64,000 bases of DNA from Roseomonas fluvialis. GTDB lineage: Bacteria > Pseudomonadota > Alphaproteobacteria > Acetobacterales > Acetobacteraceae. Shown piece after piece: positions 1-8,421 of this stretch. The DNA lies in the NCBI RefSeq assembly GCF_022846615.1, contig NZ_AP025637.1:2691001-2755000 (forward strand), written 5' to 3'. The translations under genes and the position numbers were made by a program. A model generated the notes under the pieces. It did not search any database. It was not told the DNA's origin and saw nothing but the letters and a program-made list of their open reading frames with translations. Positions within the stretch are counted from its first letter, which is position 1. Each line of letters opens with the position of its first letter.

Positions 1-39
1 ACATGACTTGGCCTGGATGGTTGGGGCGGTTTCCCACGG

Positions 40-1464
40 ATGCGAAGGCCGATGCAATCGCCGGTCCAACGGCACGTACCCGCGGCGCGTCTTGCGCCAC
101 GTCAAGGCGGCCAGCCCCGGAGGCCGATACCCAGGGGACAACGTCCGGGAGCCCGTCGCACCGTGCCCGCCAGCCTGCTGATCACCGCCTATGCCATCCT
201 GGTGGGCCTGCCGGTGGCACTCGGCTGGGCGCTGGTCGGGCCTGCCCGGGCCTGGCCGGACGAACTCTCCTCCGCGCTCGCCCTCGCCGGCTTTGCCGCG
301 CTGCTGCTGGAATTCCTGCTCTCCGGGCGGTTCCGCGCGGTCAGCGGAGGCATTGGCATCGACCGCACCATGCGCTGGCACCAGATGTTCGCCCGGGTGC
401 TGACACTCGCCCTGCTGGTCCACCCCTTCCTGTACACAACGCCGACCGGTGCGCAGTTCCTGCGCCCCGAGGACGCGACCCACGCCGGTGTCCTGGGGCT
501 CGACTCGCACAGCCTCGCGACCGGGGCCATCGCCTGGCTGCTGCTGGGCGTGCTGACCGTGACGGCCATCGGGCGCGATGCCCTGCCCTGGCGCTACGAG
601 ACCTGGCGCCTGATGCACGGCCTCGGCGCCGCTCTGGTGGCCTTGCTTGGCATGCGGCACACGCTCTGGGCCGGCCGCTACAGCCTGCATCCCGTACTGA
701 CCGCCTATTGGGCCGTGCTGTTCGCCGCTGCCATGCTGAGCCTGGTCGCGGTCTACCTGGTTCGCCCGATCCGCCTGGCGCGCCGCCCCTGGCGGGTTGC
801 GTCGGTCATCCCGGCGGCCGAGCGGACCTGGGAGGTCACGCTGGAACCGGCCGGCCACAGCGGCCTGCGCTTCCGCCCCGGCCAGTTTGCCTGGCTGCGG
901 CTCGACCGTCCGGCCTGGTCGATGCGCGAACACCCCTTCTCCATCGCCTCAGCCCCCGCGCCGGATGGGCGGCTGACCTTCCTGGTGAAGGAGGCCGGCG
1001 ACTTCACCGCCACGATCGGCACGCTGCGCCCGGGCGCGCGCGCCTTCGTCGAGGGACCGCACGGCCACCTGGTGGTGGACGACCGCGATGCCCCCGGCCT
1101 GTGCCTCATTGCCGGAGGCGTCGGCATCGCGCCGCTGCTGTCGATCCTGCGCGCCAAGCCGGCCTGCCCGGTGCTGCTGGTCTACGGCAACCGCCATGCC
1201 GGGCAGATCGTGGCGCAGGATGAACTCGCCGCCGCCAGGGCCGAGGTCGTGCAGGTGCTGCAGGAGCCCCCACCGGGCTGGACCGGCGAGACCGGGATGG
1301 TGACGCGCGACCTTGTGCGGCGCCGCTGCTCCGGCGCGGCGCGGGACGGATGGCTGTTCGTCCTGTGCGGCCCGCCGCCGATGATGCGCGAGGTCCGCAC
1401 CGGCCTCGCTTCGCTCGGCGTGCCGGCGGCCCGCATCCTAGAGGAACGCTTCGTCTACGATTGA
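40..1464 (+). CDS. Ferric reductase-like transmembrane flavoprotein (ferredoxin reductase family)
   Basis: Predicted inner-membrane flavocytochrome that passes electrons from NAD(P)H through FAD to haem and on to an acceptor such as ferric iron; the substrate is unknown. The N-terminal half has about six hydrophobic helices (roughly residues 42-240) with histidines suited to haem binding near 114, 128, 193 and 207. The C-terminal half is a ferredoxin-reductase module: FAD motif HPFSIAS at about 298, nucleotide motif GGVGIAP at about 359, and CGPPP at about 443, ending in ERFVYD. The start is uncertain: ATG at 40 or 55 gives a basic non-membrane leader, while GTG at 163 begins exactly at the first helix. 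It stands alone ahead of the amidohydrolase gene. Family is clear, acceptor is not. Confidence 0.82.
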   Translation: MRRPMQSPVQRHVPAARLAPRQGGQPRRPIPRGQRPGARRTVPASLLITAYAILVGLPVALGWALVGPARAWPDELSSALALAGFAALLLEFLLSGRFRAVSGGIGIDRTMRWHQMFARVLTLALLVHPFLYTTPTGAQFLRPEDATHAGVLGLDSHSLATGAIAWLLLGVLTVTAIGRDALPWRYETWRLMHGLGAALVALLGMRHTLWAGRYSLHPVLTAYWAVLFAAAMLSLVAVYLVRPIRLARRPWRVASVIPAAERTWEVTLEPAGHSGLRFRPGQFAWLRLDRPAWSMREHPFSIASAPAPDGRLTFLVKEAGDFTATIGTLRPGARAFVEGPHGHLVVDDRDAPGLCLIAGGVGIAPLLSILRAKPACPVLLVYGNRHAGQIVAQDELAAARAEVVQVLQEPPPGWTGETGMVTRDLVRRRCSGAARDGWLFVLCGPPPMMREVRTGLASLGVPAARILEERFVYD

Positions 1465-1518
1465 GCCTCCGCCCCGCCGGGCCTAGGCTACGCCCCGACG
1501 GGAAAGGAAACGCAGGCC

Positions 1519-3237
1519 ATGGCCGATCTGGTGATCCGCGGCGGTACAGTGGTGGACGGCACCGGCGCCGAACCCATCGAGGCCGATGTCGCGATCGAGG
1601 GCGGCCGCATCACGCAGGTCGGCCGCGTGACCGAACGCGGGCGCGAGGAGATCGACGCGCGCGGCCACATCGTCACCCCCGGCTTCGTCGACATCCATAC
1701 CCATTACGACGGCCAGGCCGTGTGGGACTCCCACCTGGCCCCGTCCGCCTGGCACGGCGTGACCACCGCGGTGATGGGCAATTGCGGCGTCGGCTTCGCG
1801 CCCTGCCGCGCGGCCGACCGCGACAAGCTGATCGAACTCATGGAAGGCGTCGAGGACATCCCCGGCCCGATCCTGCACGAGGGCCTCGACTGGCGGTGGG
1901 AGACCTTCCCCGAATACCTCGACGCGCTGGAGGCGAAGCCGCGCGACATCGACATCTGCGCCCTGCTGCCGCACGGCGCGCTGCGCGTGCACGTCATGGG
2001 CGAACGCGGCCTGGCGCTGGAGAACGCCAACCAGGCCGACATCGCGAAGATGCGGGAGATCACCGCCGAGGCGGTGCGCGCCGGCGCCTTCGGCGTGAGC
2101 ACCTCGCGCACCATCAGCCACAAGACGCTGAAGGGCGACCCCACGCCCACCCTGCGCGCGCAGGAGGAAGAACTGCACGGCCTCGCACTCGGCCTGCGCG
2201 ATGGCGGCGGCGGGCTGCTGGAACTGGTCAGCGACTGGAACACGCCCGACCCCGCCACCGAATTCGCCATCGTCCGCCGCGTGGTGGAAGCGACCGGACA
2301 GCCGGTGGTCTTCTCGCTGACCGCGCGGCACGACCGCACCGAGGCCTGGAAGGAACTGCTGGCGCTGTCCGACAGGGCGGCGGCCGACGGCCTGCCGATC
2401 CGCCCGGTCTTCCCGCCGCGGCCGATCGGCATCCTGCTCGGCCTGAACGGCAGCCAGAACCCCTTCGCCGGCTGCGCGTCGTATCGCGACATCGCGCACC
2501 TGCCAGCACCCGCCCGCGCCGCCGCCATGCGCGACCCCGCGCTGCGCGCGCGCATCCTGTCCGAGGACCGCATCAGCGGATCGACCTTCCCGCTGATCAC
2601 GCGCCTGGGCTTCGAACGCATGTTCCCCTTCGGCGACCCGCCGGACTACGCGCCGCCGCAGGAGGCCTCGATCGCCGCCATCGCCGCGCGCGAAGGTCGC
2701 AGCGCCGAGGAAGTCGCCTACGACCTGCTGACCGCTGATGACGGTGCGGGCTTCATCTTCGCGCCGCTGACCAACTTCGCGGACTACACGCTCTCGGCCA
2801 GCGCGGAATGCCTGCGCCACCCGAATGCCATCGCCGGCCTGTCGGATGGCGGGGCGCATGTCGGCTTCATCTCGGACGGGTCCTTCCCGACCTTCCTGCT
2901 CACCTATTGGGCACGCGACGGCAAGGAGGCGGTGTTTCCGGTGCAGGACATCATCCGTCGCCTGACCTCCGACACGGCGCGCGCGGCCGGGCTGCACGAC
3001 CGCGGCGTGCTGCGCGCGGGGCTGCGCGCCGATGTGAACGTCATCGACCTGGCGGCGCTGACCTTGGATGCGCCCCGCATGGTGGCGGACCTGCCGGCGG
3101 GCGGACGGCGTTTGTTGCAGCGCGCGCGCGGCTATACCGCAACGGTGGTCCATGGCGCCGTCACCTATCGCGACGGCAGCGCCACCGGCGCTCTGCCTGG
3201 ACGCCTGGTGCGTGCGGGGCGCAACGCGACGGTGTGA
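1519..3237 (+). CDS. N-acyl-D-amino-acid deacylase-like amidohydrolase
   Basis: Cytoplasmic metal-dependent amidohydrolase of the D-aminoacylase/D-hydantoinase superfamily, expected to hydrolyse N-acyl-D-amino acids or a related amide. Metal motif HTH lies at residues 60-62 (context VDIHTHYDGQ), followed by the D-aminoacylase hallmark GVTTAVMGNCGVGFAP near 80-95 with its cysteine, and a late SDGGAH motif. At 572 residues it is longer than classical D-aminoacylases (about 480-500) but normal for the long subgroup common in proteobacteria. A purine-rich AAAGGAAA precedes the ATG. A D-amino acid dehydrogenase gene 5 kb away would make a D-amino-acid salvage role logical, but that link is inferred. 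Confidence 0.85.
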   Translation: MADLVIRGGTVVDGTGAEPIEADVAIEGGRITQVGRVTERGREEIDARGHIVTPGFVDIHTHYDGQAVWDSHLAPSAWHGVTTAVMGNCGVGFAPCRAADRDKLIELMEGVEDIPGPILHEGLDWRWETFPEYLDALEAKPRDIDICALLPHGALRVHVMGERGLALENANQADIAKMREITAEAVRAGAFGVSTSRTISHKTLKGDPTPTLRAQEEELHGLALGLRDGGGGLLELVSDWNTPDPATEFAIVRRVVEATGQPVVFSLTARHDRTEAWKELLALSDRAAADGLPIRPVFPPRPIGILLGLNGSQNPFAGCASYRDIAHLPAPARAAAMRDPALRARILSEDRISGSTFPLITRLGFERMFPFGDPPDYAPPQEASIAAIAAREGRSAEEVAYDLLTADDGAGFIFAPLTNFADYTLSASAECLRHPNAIAGLSDGGAHVGFISDGSFPTFLLTYWARDGKEAVFPVQDIIRRLTSDTARAAGLHDRGVLRAGLRADVNVIDLAALTLDAPRMVADLPAGGRRLLQRARGYTATVVHGAVTYRDGSATGALPGRLVRAGRNATV

Positions 3238-3318
3238 TCCACGCCACCGACGCTGCGCGGGCCAGGGGCGCAGCCTGCCGCCGTCGCCGCCAGATCGCGT
3301 GGCGTGCGGGAGGCACCG

Positions 3319-3534
3319 ATGTCTGGTCCCTGGCGTGTCGTGGTCATGTGCTGCGTCCTGGCGGCCGGCAGCGCCCATGCGTCCCTGGTGCTGCCGACGC
3401 AGGAACGCTGCCAGGTCGCCGGCCCCTTCGCATCGCTGGTCCGCGCCATCGAGGCCGCGCAGGCGGCGCGTGACCGCGGCGCCAACCCGGTGACGTTCCG
3501 CACCGATGACGGCTACTTCGTGCGCGCCTGCTGA
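3319..3534 (+). CDS. Small secreted protein of unknown function
   Basis: A 71-residue product with a clear N-terminal signal peptide (basic start, hydrophobic VVVMCCVLAAG, likely cleavage after AHA). The mature part is about 50 residues with two cysteines, one being the final residue, which could form a disulfide in the periplasm. The ATG at 3319 is preferred over the in-frame GTG at 3304 because GGGAGG sits six bases upstream of it. No family was recognised. Confidence 0.55.
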   Translation: MSGPWRVVVMCCVLAAGSAHASLVLPTQERCQVAGPFASLVRAIEAAQAARDRGANPVTFRTDDGYFVRAC

Positions 3535-3592
3535 GGGGCGCGGGCCTCGGCACGAGGTTCTGACCCTTGGCCGTCGCCTGACGGCGCGCCAC

Positions 3593-3612
3593 CCCGCAGG
3601 CGCGGCTGCGGG
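3593..3612. terminator. Hairpin between convergent genes
   Basis: Perfect 7-bp inverted repeat CCCGCAG/CTGCGGG with a 6-base loop, placed between the end of the small secreted gene and the end of the minus-strand dehydrogenase gene. It has no T tract on either side, so it is only a weak bidirectional terminator candidate. Confidence 0.3.
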
Positions 3613-3656
3613 CGGCCAGAAGCCAATACCAACAGTCGAGACGTCGACGGTTGACT

Positions 3657-4586
3657 TCAGCCCGCCCGGCGCGCCTCGAGCAATCGCACCAGCGCGGCAT
3701 CGCGCCGCGCCGCGAGATCGGCCGTGCCGGCGCCGGCCGTCGCCTCGGCGACGCCCTGCACGAGAACCTGCTGAAGCGCCGCATCCACATCCGGTTCGCC
3801 GAGGTCATCCCACCACGACGTCACCGCCGGTAGCAGGTGATGCATGAAATGACCGATGCCGCCCTCCCCGCCGGCCAGGTGGAAGGTGGTGTGCGGGCCC
3901 ATCAACGCCCAGCGCAGGCCGGGTCCCTCGCTGATCGCGGCATCGACATCGGCGACGGTCGCGACCCCCTCGGCCACCAGGTGAACCGCCTCGCGCCACA
4001 GCGCCGCCTGCAGGCGATTCGCGAGGTGGCCGGGCACTTCCTTGCGGATCTCGATCGGGTGCTTGCCGATGGCGCGGTAGAAGGTCATCGCCGCGGCGAC
4101 CGCCTCCGGGCTGCCCTTGGCGCCACCCACCACCTCCACCAGCGGGATCAGGTGCGGCGGGTTGAAAGGATGGCCGATCACGACGCGCCCGGGATGCGCG
4201 CAGCGTTCCGACAGGCGACTGGCGAGAAGGCCCGAGGTCGATGACGCGATCACAACGTCGGGCGGCAGCGCCGCGTCGATGCGCGCGAGAAGGTCCTGCT
4301 TGATGTCCAGCCGCTCCGGCGCGCTCTCCTGCACGAAATCGCAGCCGACGCAGGCCGCGGCGGGGTCGGCGTCGAATGTCCAGGCCGTCGGATCCGCATC
4401 GGCCTTGCCGCCGAGCCGCATCAGCACCGGCCAGGCAGTCCCGATCATCCGCCGCATCAGGTCGGGCGCGCCGGGCGACGGGTCGCTGGCGCTCACGGGA
4501 ATGCCACGGCTGAGGAAATACGCCGCCCAGGACGCGCCGATGGTGCCCGCGCCGATCACCGCGACGCGCCTGATGTCCTGCCGCAT
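3657..4586 (-). CDS. 3-hydroxyacyl-CoA dehydrogenase family protein, L-carnitine dehydrogenase-like
   Basis: NAD-dependent oxidation of a 3-hydroxy acid or its CoA ester. The N-terminus carries the Rossmann motif VIGAGTIGASWAAYFL. The central segment has the family signature ASSTSGL followed by GHPFNPPHLIPLVEVVGG, containing the catalytic histidine; that wording is closest to L-carnitine dehydrogenase and lambda-crystallin rather than fadB-type enzymes. The length of 309 residues fits single-domain members. The start at 4586 is chosen because GAGGAAG lies just upstream; an in-frame start further upstream adds a non-conserved basic leader. Gene order gives no direct carnitine link, so the substrate is open. 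Confidence 0.85.
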   Translation of the reverse strand: MRQDIRRVAVIGAGTIGASWAAYFLSRGIPVSASDPSPGAPDLMRRMIGTAWPVLMRLGGKADADPTAWTFDADPAAACVGCDFVQESAPERLDIKQDLLARIDAALPPDVVIASSTSGLLASRLSERCAHPGRVVIGHPFNPPHLIPLVEVVGGAKGSPEAVAAAMTFYRAIGKHPIEIRKEVPGHLANRLQAALWREAVHLVAEGVATVADVDAAISEGPGLRWALMGPHTTFHLAGGEGGIGHFMHHLLPAVTSWWDDLGEPDVDAALQQVLVQGVAEATAGAGTADLAARRDAALVRLLEARRAG

Positions 4587-4711
4587 GGGGCTTCCTCCTG
4601 TGCTTGCCGTGCAGACTAGCGCCTGATGCGCGCGGGCGGAATGCGAAGCGGCGTCCGCCCTGGCCAGCCGCACGCCGCGGGGCTAGCCTCCGCCGCGCAG
4701 GAGGAACCGAC

Positions 4712-5554
4712 ATGCAGGACCTGGTTTCGCGGATGAACGCCGTCTGCGATGCGCAACCCTTCGACACCACCTGGTTCGTGAAGGACCTCGCGACCGGATG
4801 GCACGCCGATCGTGGCGGCGACGTGGTCACGCCCTCGGCCAGCACGCGCAAGACCTCGATCCTGATGCACGCGCTGTCCAAGGTGCATGAGGGCAAGCTG
4901 CGCCTGGACGAGCCCTGCACCATCGAGGCGCGCCTGCAGGAAGGTGTCGAGAGCGGCACCTACCAGTACATGACGCCCGGCTGCGTGATCCCGCTGCGCG
5001 ACGCCTTCGTGAACATGATCATCACGTCGGACAATGTCTCCACGCAGATCGTGCTGGAGCGGCTCGATCGCGACGAACTCAACGCGTGGTGCCGCGGCAT
5101 CGGCATGACCGGTACGACGCATCGCGTGAACTTCCCACCGCCAGGCCTGGCCTGGGACCACCCGATCGACGCAGTGGCGAGCACCACGGCGCAGGACCAG
5201 GTCCTGCTGCTCGATCGCATGGTCGCCGGCGCCAAGGACCCGGCTGCCGCCGCCGCGCTGGGTGCCACGCCGGAACTCTGCCGGCTCGGCCTCGACATCC
5301 TGTCCTGGCAGCGGCTGCGCAACCTGATCCCGTCGCTGTTGCCGGCCAAGACCAAGGTGGCGAACAAGACCGGGCGCGGGCCACGCGGGCGGATGGATGC
5401 GGGCGTGGTCTATCGTGGCGACGCGCCGCGCTTCATCATCGCGGTCTATTGCGACCGCGTGCCCGACACGCTGCCGGACGGACTGCCGGGCTTCACCGCC
5501 GCCTATGCCACCGCCGGGCGGCTGACGCGCCTGTGCTGGGACACGATGAACTGA
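4712..5554 (+). CDS. Class A beta-lactamase-fold serine hydrolase
   Basis: A 280-residue serine hydrolase with the three class A landmarks: SxxK at S44-K47 (STRK), SDN at 106-108, and a KTG triad near residue 234. No signal peptide is visible, so it probably works in the cytoplasm, unlike resistance beta-lactamases. ATG at 4712 follows the strong site CAGGAGGAACC. It ends one base before the start of the hydratase gene, so it heads a three-gene run with the hydratase and the CoA-ester lyase. In that setting it is more likely an amidase or esterase acting on a catabolic substrate than a resistance enzyme. Confidence 0.8.
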   Translation: MQDLVSRMNAVCDAQPFDTTWFVKDLATGWHADRGGDVVTPSASTRKTSILMHALSKVHEGKLRLDEPCTIEARLQEGVESGTYQYMTPGCVIPLRDAFVNMIITSDNVSTQIVLERLDRDELNAWCRGIGMTGTTHRVNFPPPGLAWDHPIDAVASTTAQDQVLLLDRMVAGAKDPAAAAALGATPELCRLGLDILSWQRLRNLIPSLLPAKTKVANKTGRGPRGRMDAGVVYRGDAPRFIIAVYCDRVPDTLPDGLPGFTAAYATAGRLTRLCWDTMN

Positions 5555-5555
5555 C

Positions 5556-6425
5556 ATGACCGATGCGGAATTCGAGGCGGCGATCGCCGCGCTGCAGGAC
5601 TGGGTAGGGCGCGAGCGCGTGGTGGAGGACGAGATCGGCCTGTCCTCCGCGCGCCGCATCGGGGCCATGCTCGACATCGACCCGGCCAGCCTGAAGCATG
5701 GCGATGCGCTGCCACCGCACTGGTTCACCATGTTCTTCCCGGACATCGCGAAGCAGGGCGACATCGGCCCCGACGGCCACCCCAACAAGGGCGTGTTCCT
5801 GCCGCCCATCCCGCTGCCACGGCGCATGGGCGCGGGACGGCGCGTGACGATCCATGAATCGCTGCGCATCGGCACGCCCGCCATCAAGCGCGCTATCGTC
5901 GCACAGGTGCTGCCCAAGATCGGCCGCACCGGGCGCATGGCGATCCTGACCATGCGCCACGTCATCGAATGCGAAGGCCGCACCATCGCGGTGGACGAAT
6001 TCGACGCGATGTACCGCGAGGCTCCGCCGCCCGGCCAGCCGAGCCCGCAGACGCCGCCCAACCCCGCGCCCACCAACGGCATCTACGCCGACCCGGTGCT
6101 GCTCTCCTCCGCGCTGGTGTTCCGCTATTCGTCGGTGACGTGGAACGCGCACCGCATCCACTACGACGCCGACTACGCGCGCACCGAGGAAGGCTATCCC
6201 GCCACCGTGCAGAATGGCGGGCTGACCATGCAGCTTTTGCTGGATGCGGCGCTGAAGCGTGCGCCGGGGCGTCTTGCGGGCTTCACGGCACGGCTGGCGC
6301 GGCCGCTCTGGGTGAACGACACCGTCACGCTGTGCGGCGCCGCGCCGGCGGATGGCAAGATGGCGTGCTGGGCAGCGGACAAGGACGGCAATCTCTGCGC
6401 CACGATGGACCTGATATTCGCATGA
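5556..6425 (+). CDS. MaoC/HTD2-type acyl-CoA hydratase (mesaconyl-C4-CoA or itaconyl-CoA hydratase-like)
   Basis: Predicted hot-dog-fold hydratase acting on a branched dicarboxylic enoyl-CoA. The N-terminal FAS1-like dehydratase half contains LPPHWFTMFFPD and PPIPLPRRMGAGRR; the C-terminal half holds the hydratase motif region with NAHRIHYDADYAR, where the Asp and His are expected to be catalytic. This layout is that of mesaconyl-C4-CoA and itaconyl-CoA hydratases. It overlaps the CitE-like lyase gene by ATGA. Hydratase plus lyase is the last two steps of itaconate or methylaspartate-type C5 degradation, which supports the call. A paralogue lies at 15589-16437. Confidence 0.8.
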   Translation: MTDAEFEAAIAALQDWVGRERVVEDEIGLSSARRIGAMLDIDPASLKHGDALPPHWFTMFFPDIAKQGDIGPDGHPNKGVFLPPIPLPRRMGAGRRVTIHESLRIGTPAIKRAIVAQVLPKIGRTGRMAILTMRHVIECEGRTIAVDEFDAMYREAPPPGQPSPQTPPNPAPTNGIYADPVLLSSALVFRYSSVTWNAHRIHYDADYARTEEGYPATVQNGGLTMQLLLDAALKRAPGRLAGFTARLARPLWVNDTVTLCGAAPADGKMACWAADKDGNLCATMDLIFA

Positions 6426-7291
6426 CCCGAGCCTCCCCCACGACCTGGCGTTCGATGTTGTTCGTGCCCGCCACCGGCGAGAAATTCGTCTCCAAGGCGC
6501 ACACGCGGGGCGCGGACGTCATCATTCTCGACCTCGAGGATTCCATCCCGCCCGGCGACAAGCAGGACGCGCGCGATGCGCTGCCCGCGGCAGCCGCGAC
6601 GGTCGGCCAGGCCGGTGCGGAGGTGGCGGTGCGCATCAACCGCCCGCTCGACCTCGCGGTGCCCGACATCGCCGCCGCGATCATGCCTGCGGTCGGAACG
6701 TTGATCCTGCCCAAGGTGATGGGCCCCGAACACATCCGCCTGCTGTCGGAAGTGGTCGCGATGCGGGAGGCCAAGCTCGGCATGGCGCCCGGCCACACCC
6801 GCTTCGTCGCGGTGGTCGAGACACCCGATGCGCTACCGCTGCTGGGTGCCATCGCCGCCGCCGATCCGCGCGTGGTCACGCTCGGCGTCGGCGCGGAAGA
6901 CCTGTCGACGGAACTGGAAGCCGTGCCGGGCGGCGACCTGCTCTACCACTTCGGCATGATGGTGGTGGCCGCGGCGCGGGCAGCGCGCATCCAGCCGATG
7001 GGTTCGGTCGGCCCCTTCGCGGATTTCTCGGACCTCGAGGGCTATCGCGCCTCGCTCAAGCGTTCGCGCGCGCTGGGCTTCGCCTGCCAGGCTTGTATCC
7101 ACCCCGCGCAGGTCGCCATCATCAACGAGGAATACGGCCCCTCGCCCGCCGAGGTCGACCGCGCCCGCCGCCTGATCTCTGCCTTCGACGCCGCGATCGC
7201 GCAAGGCCTCGGTGCGGTGGCCTTCGAAGGCCAGATGATCGACCTGCCTGTGGTCGAACGCGCGCGCCGCCTGCTGGCCCGCGCGCGCTGA
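6422..7291 (+). CDS. CitE-like CoA-ester lyase (HpcH/HpaI family; citramalyl- or malyl-CoA lyase type)
   Basis: Mg-dependent retro-aldol cleavage of a 3-hydroxyacyl-CoA such as (S)-citramalyl-CoA or malyl-CoA to acetyl-CoA plus pyruvate or glyoxylate. The N-terminus has RSMLFVPATGEKF with the conserved CoA-binding arginine, then ILDLEDSIPP, the glutamate in VVETPDAL, and GAEDL followed by the C-terminal CIHPAQV signature. At 289 residues it matches CitE-like stand-alone lyases. ATG overlaps the hydratase stop codon, indicating translational coupling. The exact substrate cannot be read from the sequence. Confidence 0.85.
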   Translation: MTRASPTTWRSMLFVPATGEKFVSKAHTRGADVIILDLEDSIPPGDKQDARDALPAAAATVGQAGAEVAVRINRPLDLAVPDIAAAIMPAVGTLILPKVMGPEHIRLLSEVVAMREAKLGMAPGHTRFVAVVETPDALPLLGAIAAADPRVVTLGVGAEDLSTELEAVPGGDLLYHFGMMVVAAARAARIQPMGSVGPFADFSDLEGYRASLKRSRALGFACQACIHPAQVAIINEEYGPSPAEVDRARRLISAFDAAIAQGLGAVAFEGQMIDLPVVERARRLLARAR

Positions 7292-7297
7292 AGGGCG

Positions 7298-8074
7298 TCA
7301 GAACGTCACGTCGCGATTGACGTTCTTGTAAAGCAGATAGGCGGCGGGGCCCCATCCGGTGCAGTAGAATTGCTGCGGCACGAAGGGGCCCATCCAGATG
7401 AAGTCGCCGGTCCAGACCTCGTGCCAGTCGCGGCCGAGCAGGTAATTGCCCTGGCCTTCGACCATCAGCAGCCCGTGCTCCATGATGTGCGTCTCGATGC
7501 AGGGGAAATGCGACCCCGGCTCGAAGCCCATCAGGTTCATCTCGAAGTCGAAGGCCAGGTCGCCGGTACCGAGCAGGAACTGGATGTAGCGGCCCGGCCG
7601 GTTGGTGGTGTCGCGCGGCACATCGGCCCGGTTGCCGAAGCGCGGCACGGGCGGCGCCACGCCGGGCAGCGGTTCGTAGGGGCGCTTCACCCAGGCCACC
7701 TGCGCCGGTGCTTCGGCTCGCAGCCCCCAGGCGATGCCGGGCGGCACGAAGGCGTAGCCGCCCGGGCCAAGCCGCTGCGCCTGCCCACCGACCGTGACGT
7801 CCACGGCACCGTCGAGCACGTAGAAGAAATGCTCGAGCCCATCATCGCGTGGCGCCGTGGTGCCGCCGCCCGCGCCGATCTCCAGCAAGGCCTGCGCGAA
7901 GCGGGCGCCGAGTGCCGGCGCCGCCTGGAAGCGCACCACCGTCTCCGCGAAGCCCGGCAGCCGCGAGGGCAGAATGCCCGCCGGCGGCATCATCGCGTAG
8001 TGCGGCGTGACGAGGCTGCGGTTGTGACCGAAGACGCCGGGTGGCGGGATGGCGGGCGGCGTCACAGTTCGCAC
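7298..8074 (-). CDS. allE: (S)-ureidoglycine aminohydrolase
   Basis: Bicupin Mn-dependent enzyme that deaminates (S)-ureidoglycine to (S)-ureidoglycolate and ammonia in purine/allantoin breakdown. The early segment GVFGHNRSLVTPHYAMMPP and the C-terminal THIMEHGLLMVEGQG and WMGPFVPQQFYCTGWGP are typical of this family, and 258 residues matches E. coli AllE. It begins with a GTG that overlaps the preceding monooxygenase gene by 13 bases; a second GTG nine bases downstream is possible. No allantoicase, allantoinase or ureidoglycolate gene lies nearby. Confidence 0.9.
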   Translation of the reverse strand: MRTVTPPAIPPPGVFGHNRSLVTPHYAMMPPAGILPSRLPGFAETVVRFQAAPALGARFAQALLEIGAGGGTTAPRDDGLEHFFYVLDGAVDVTVGGQAQRLGPGGYAFVPPGIAWGLRAEAPAQVAWVKRPYEPLPGVAPPVPRFGNRADVPRDTTNRPGRYIQFLLGTGDLAFDFEMNLMGFEPGSHFPCIETHIMEHGLLMVEGQGNYLLGRDWHEVWTGDFIWMGPFVPQQFYCTGWGPAAYLLYKNVNRDVTF

Positions 8075-8364
8075 ATGGTCAGCACGCGGCCGTCGATCAG
8101 CGGGGTATAGGCCTCGCGCACCTTGGGCATGCGCGGGTTCGCCACATGCGCCTTGACGGCATCCTTATCCGTATAGACCTCGACCAGCATGATCCGGCTT
8201 TCGTCGCGCGTGCCGTCGGCGTTCATCGGCTGCAGCACGTCGAAGCGCTCGCAGCCCGGTTCCTCGGACAGCGTCAGGCGCGCGTGCTCGCGGATCAGTG
8301 CATCGAAGGCGGCGTGGCTGCCGGGCTTCGGCTTGAACTCGACGTGGATGGCGACCTTGGGCAT
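8062..8364 (-). CDS. Antibiotic biosynthesis monooxygenase (ABM/YgiN-like quinol monooxygenase) family protein
   Basis: A 100-residue single ferredoxin-like ABM domain. It begins with MPKVAIHVEFKPKPG and carries the conserved EPGCERFDVLQP turn, EVYTDKDAVKAHV, and a final short strand. Family members are cofactor-poor monooxygenases or dimeric small-molecule-binding proteins. The ATG at 8364 follows GGAGGAACC. It is coupled to allE by overlap, so it may take part in the same minor pathway, but the substrate is unknown. Confidence 0.75.
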   Translation of the reverse strand: MPKVAIHVEFKPKPGSHAAFDALIREHARLTLSEEPGCERFDVLQPMNADGTRDESRIMLVEVYTDKDAVKAHVANPRMPKVREAYTPLIDGRVLTMCEL

Positions 8365-8421
8365 GGCGGTTCCTCCTGCATGTGCATCGCAGGGTGGCAA
8401 GGAACCGCCGCGCCGTGAAGG

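Noticed and set aside
4712-5554. Beta-lactam resistance gene
   Set aside because: The fold fits, but the lack of a signal peptide and the catabolic context make a resistance role unlikely.
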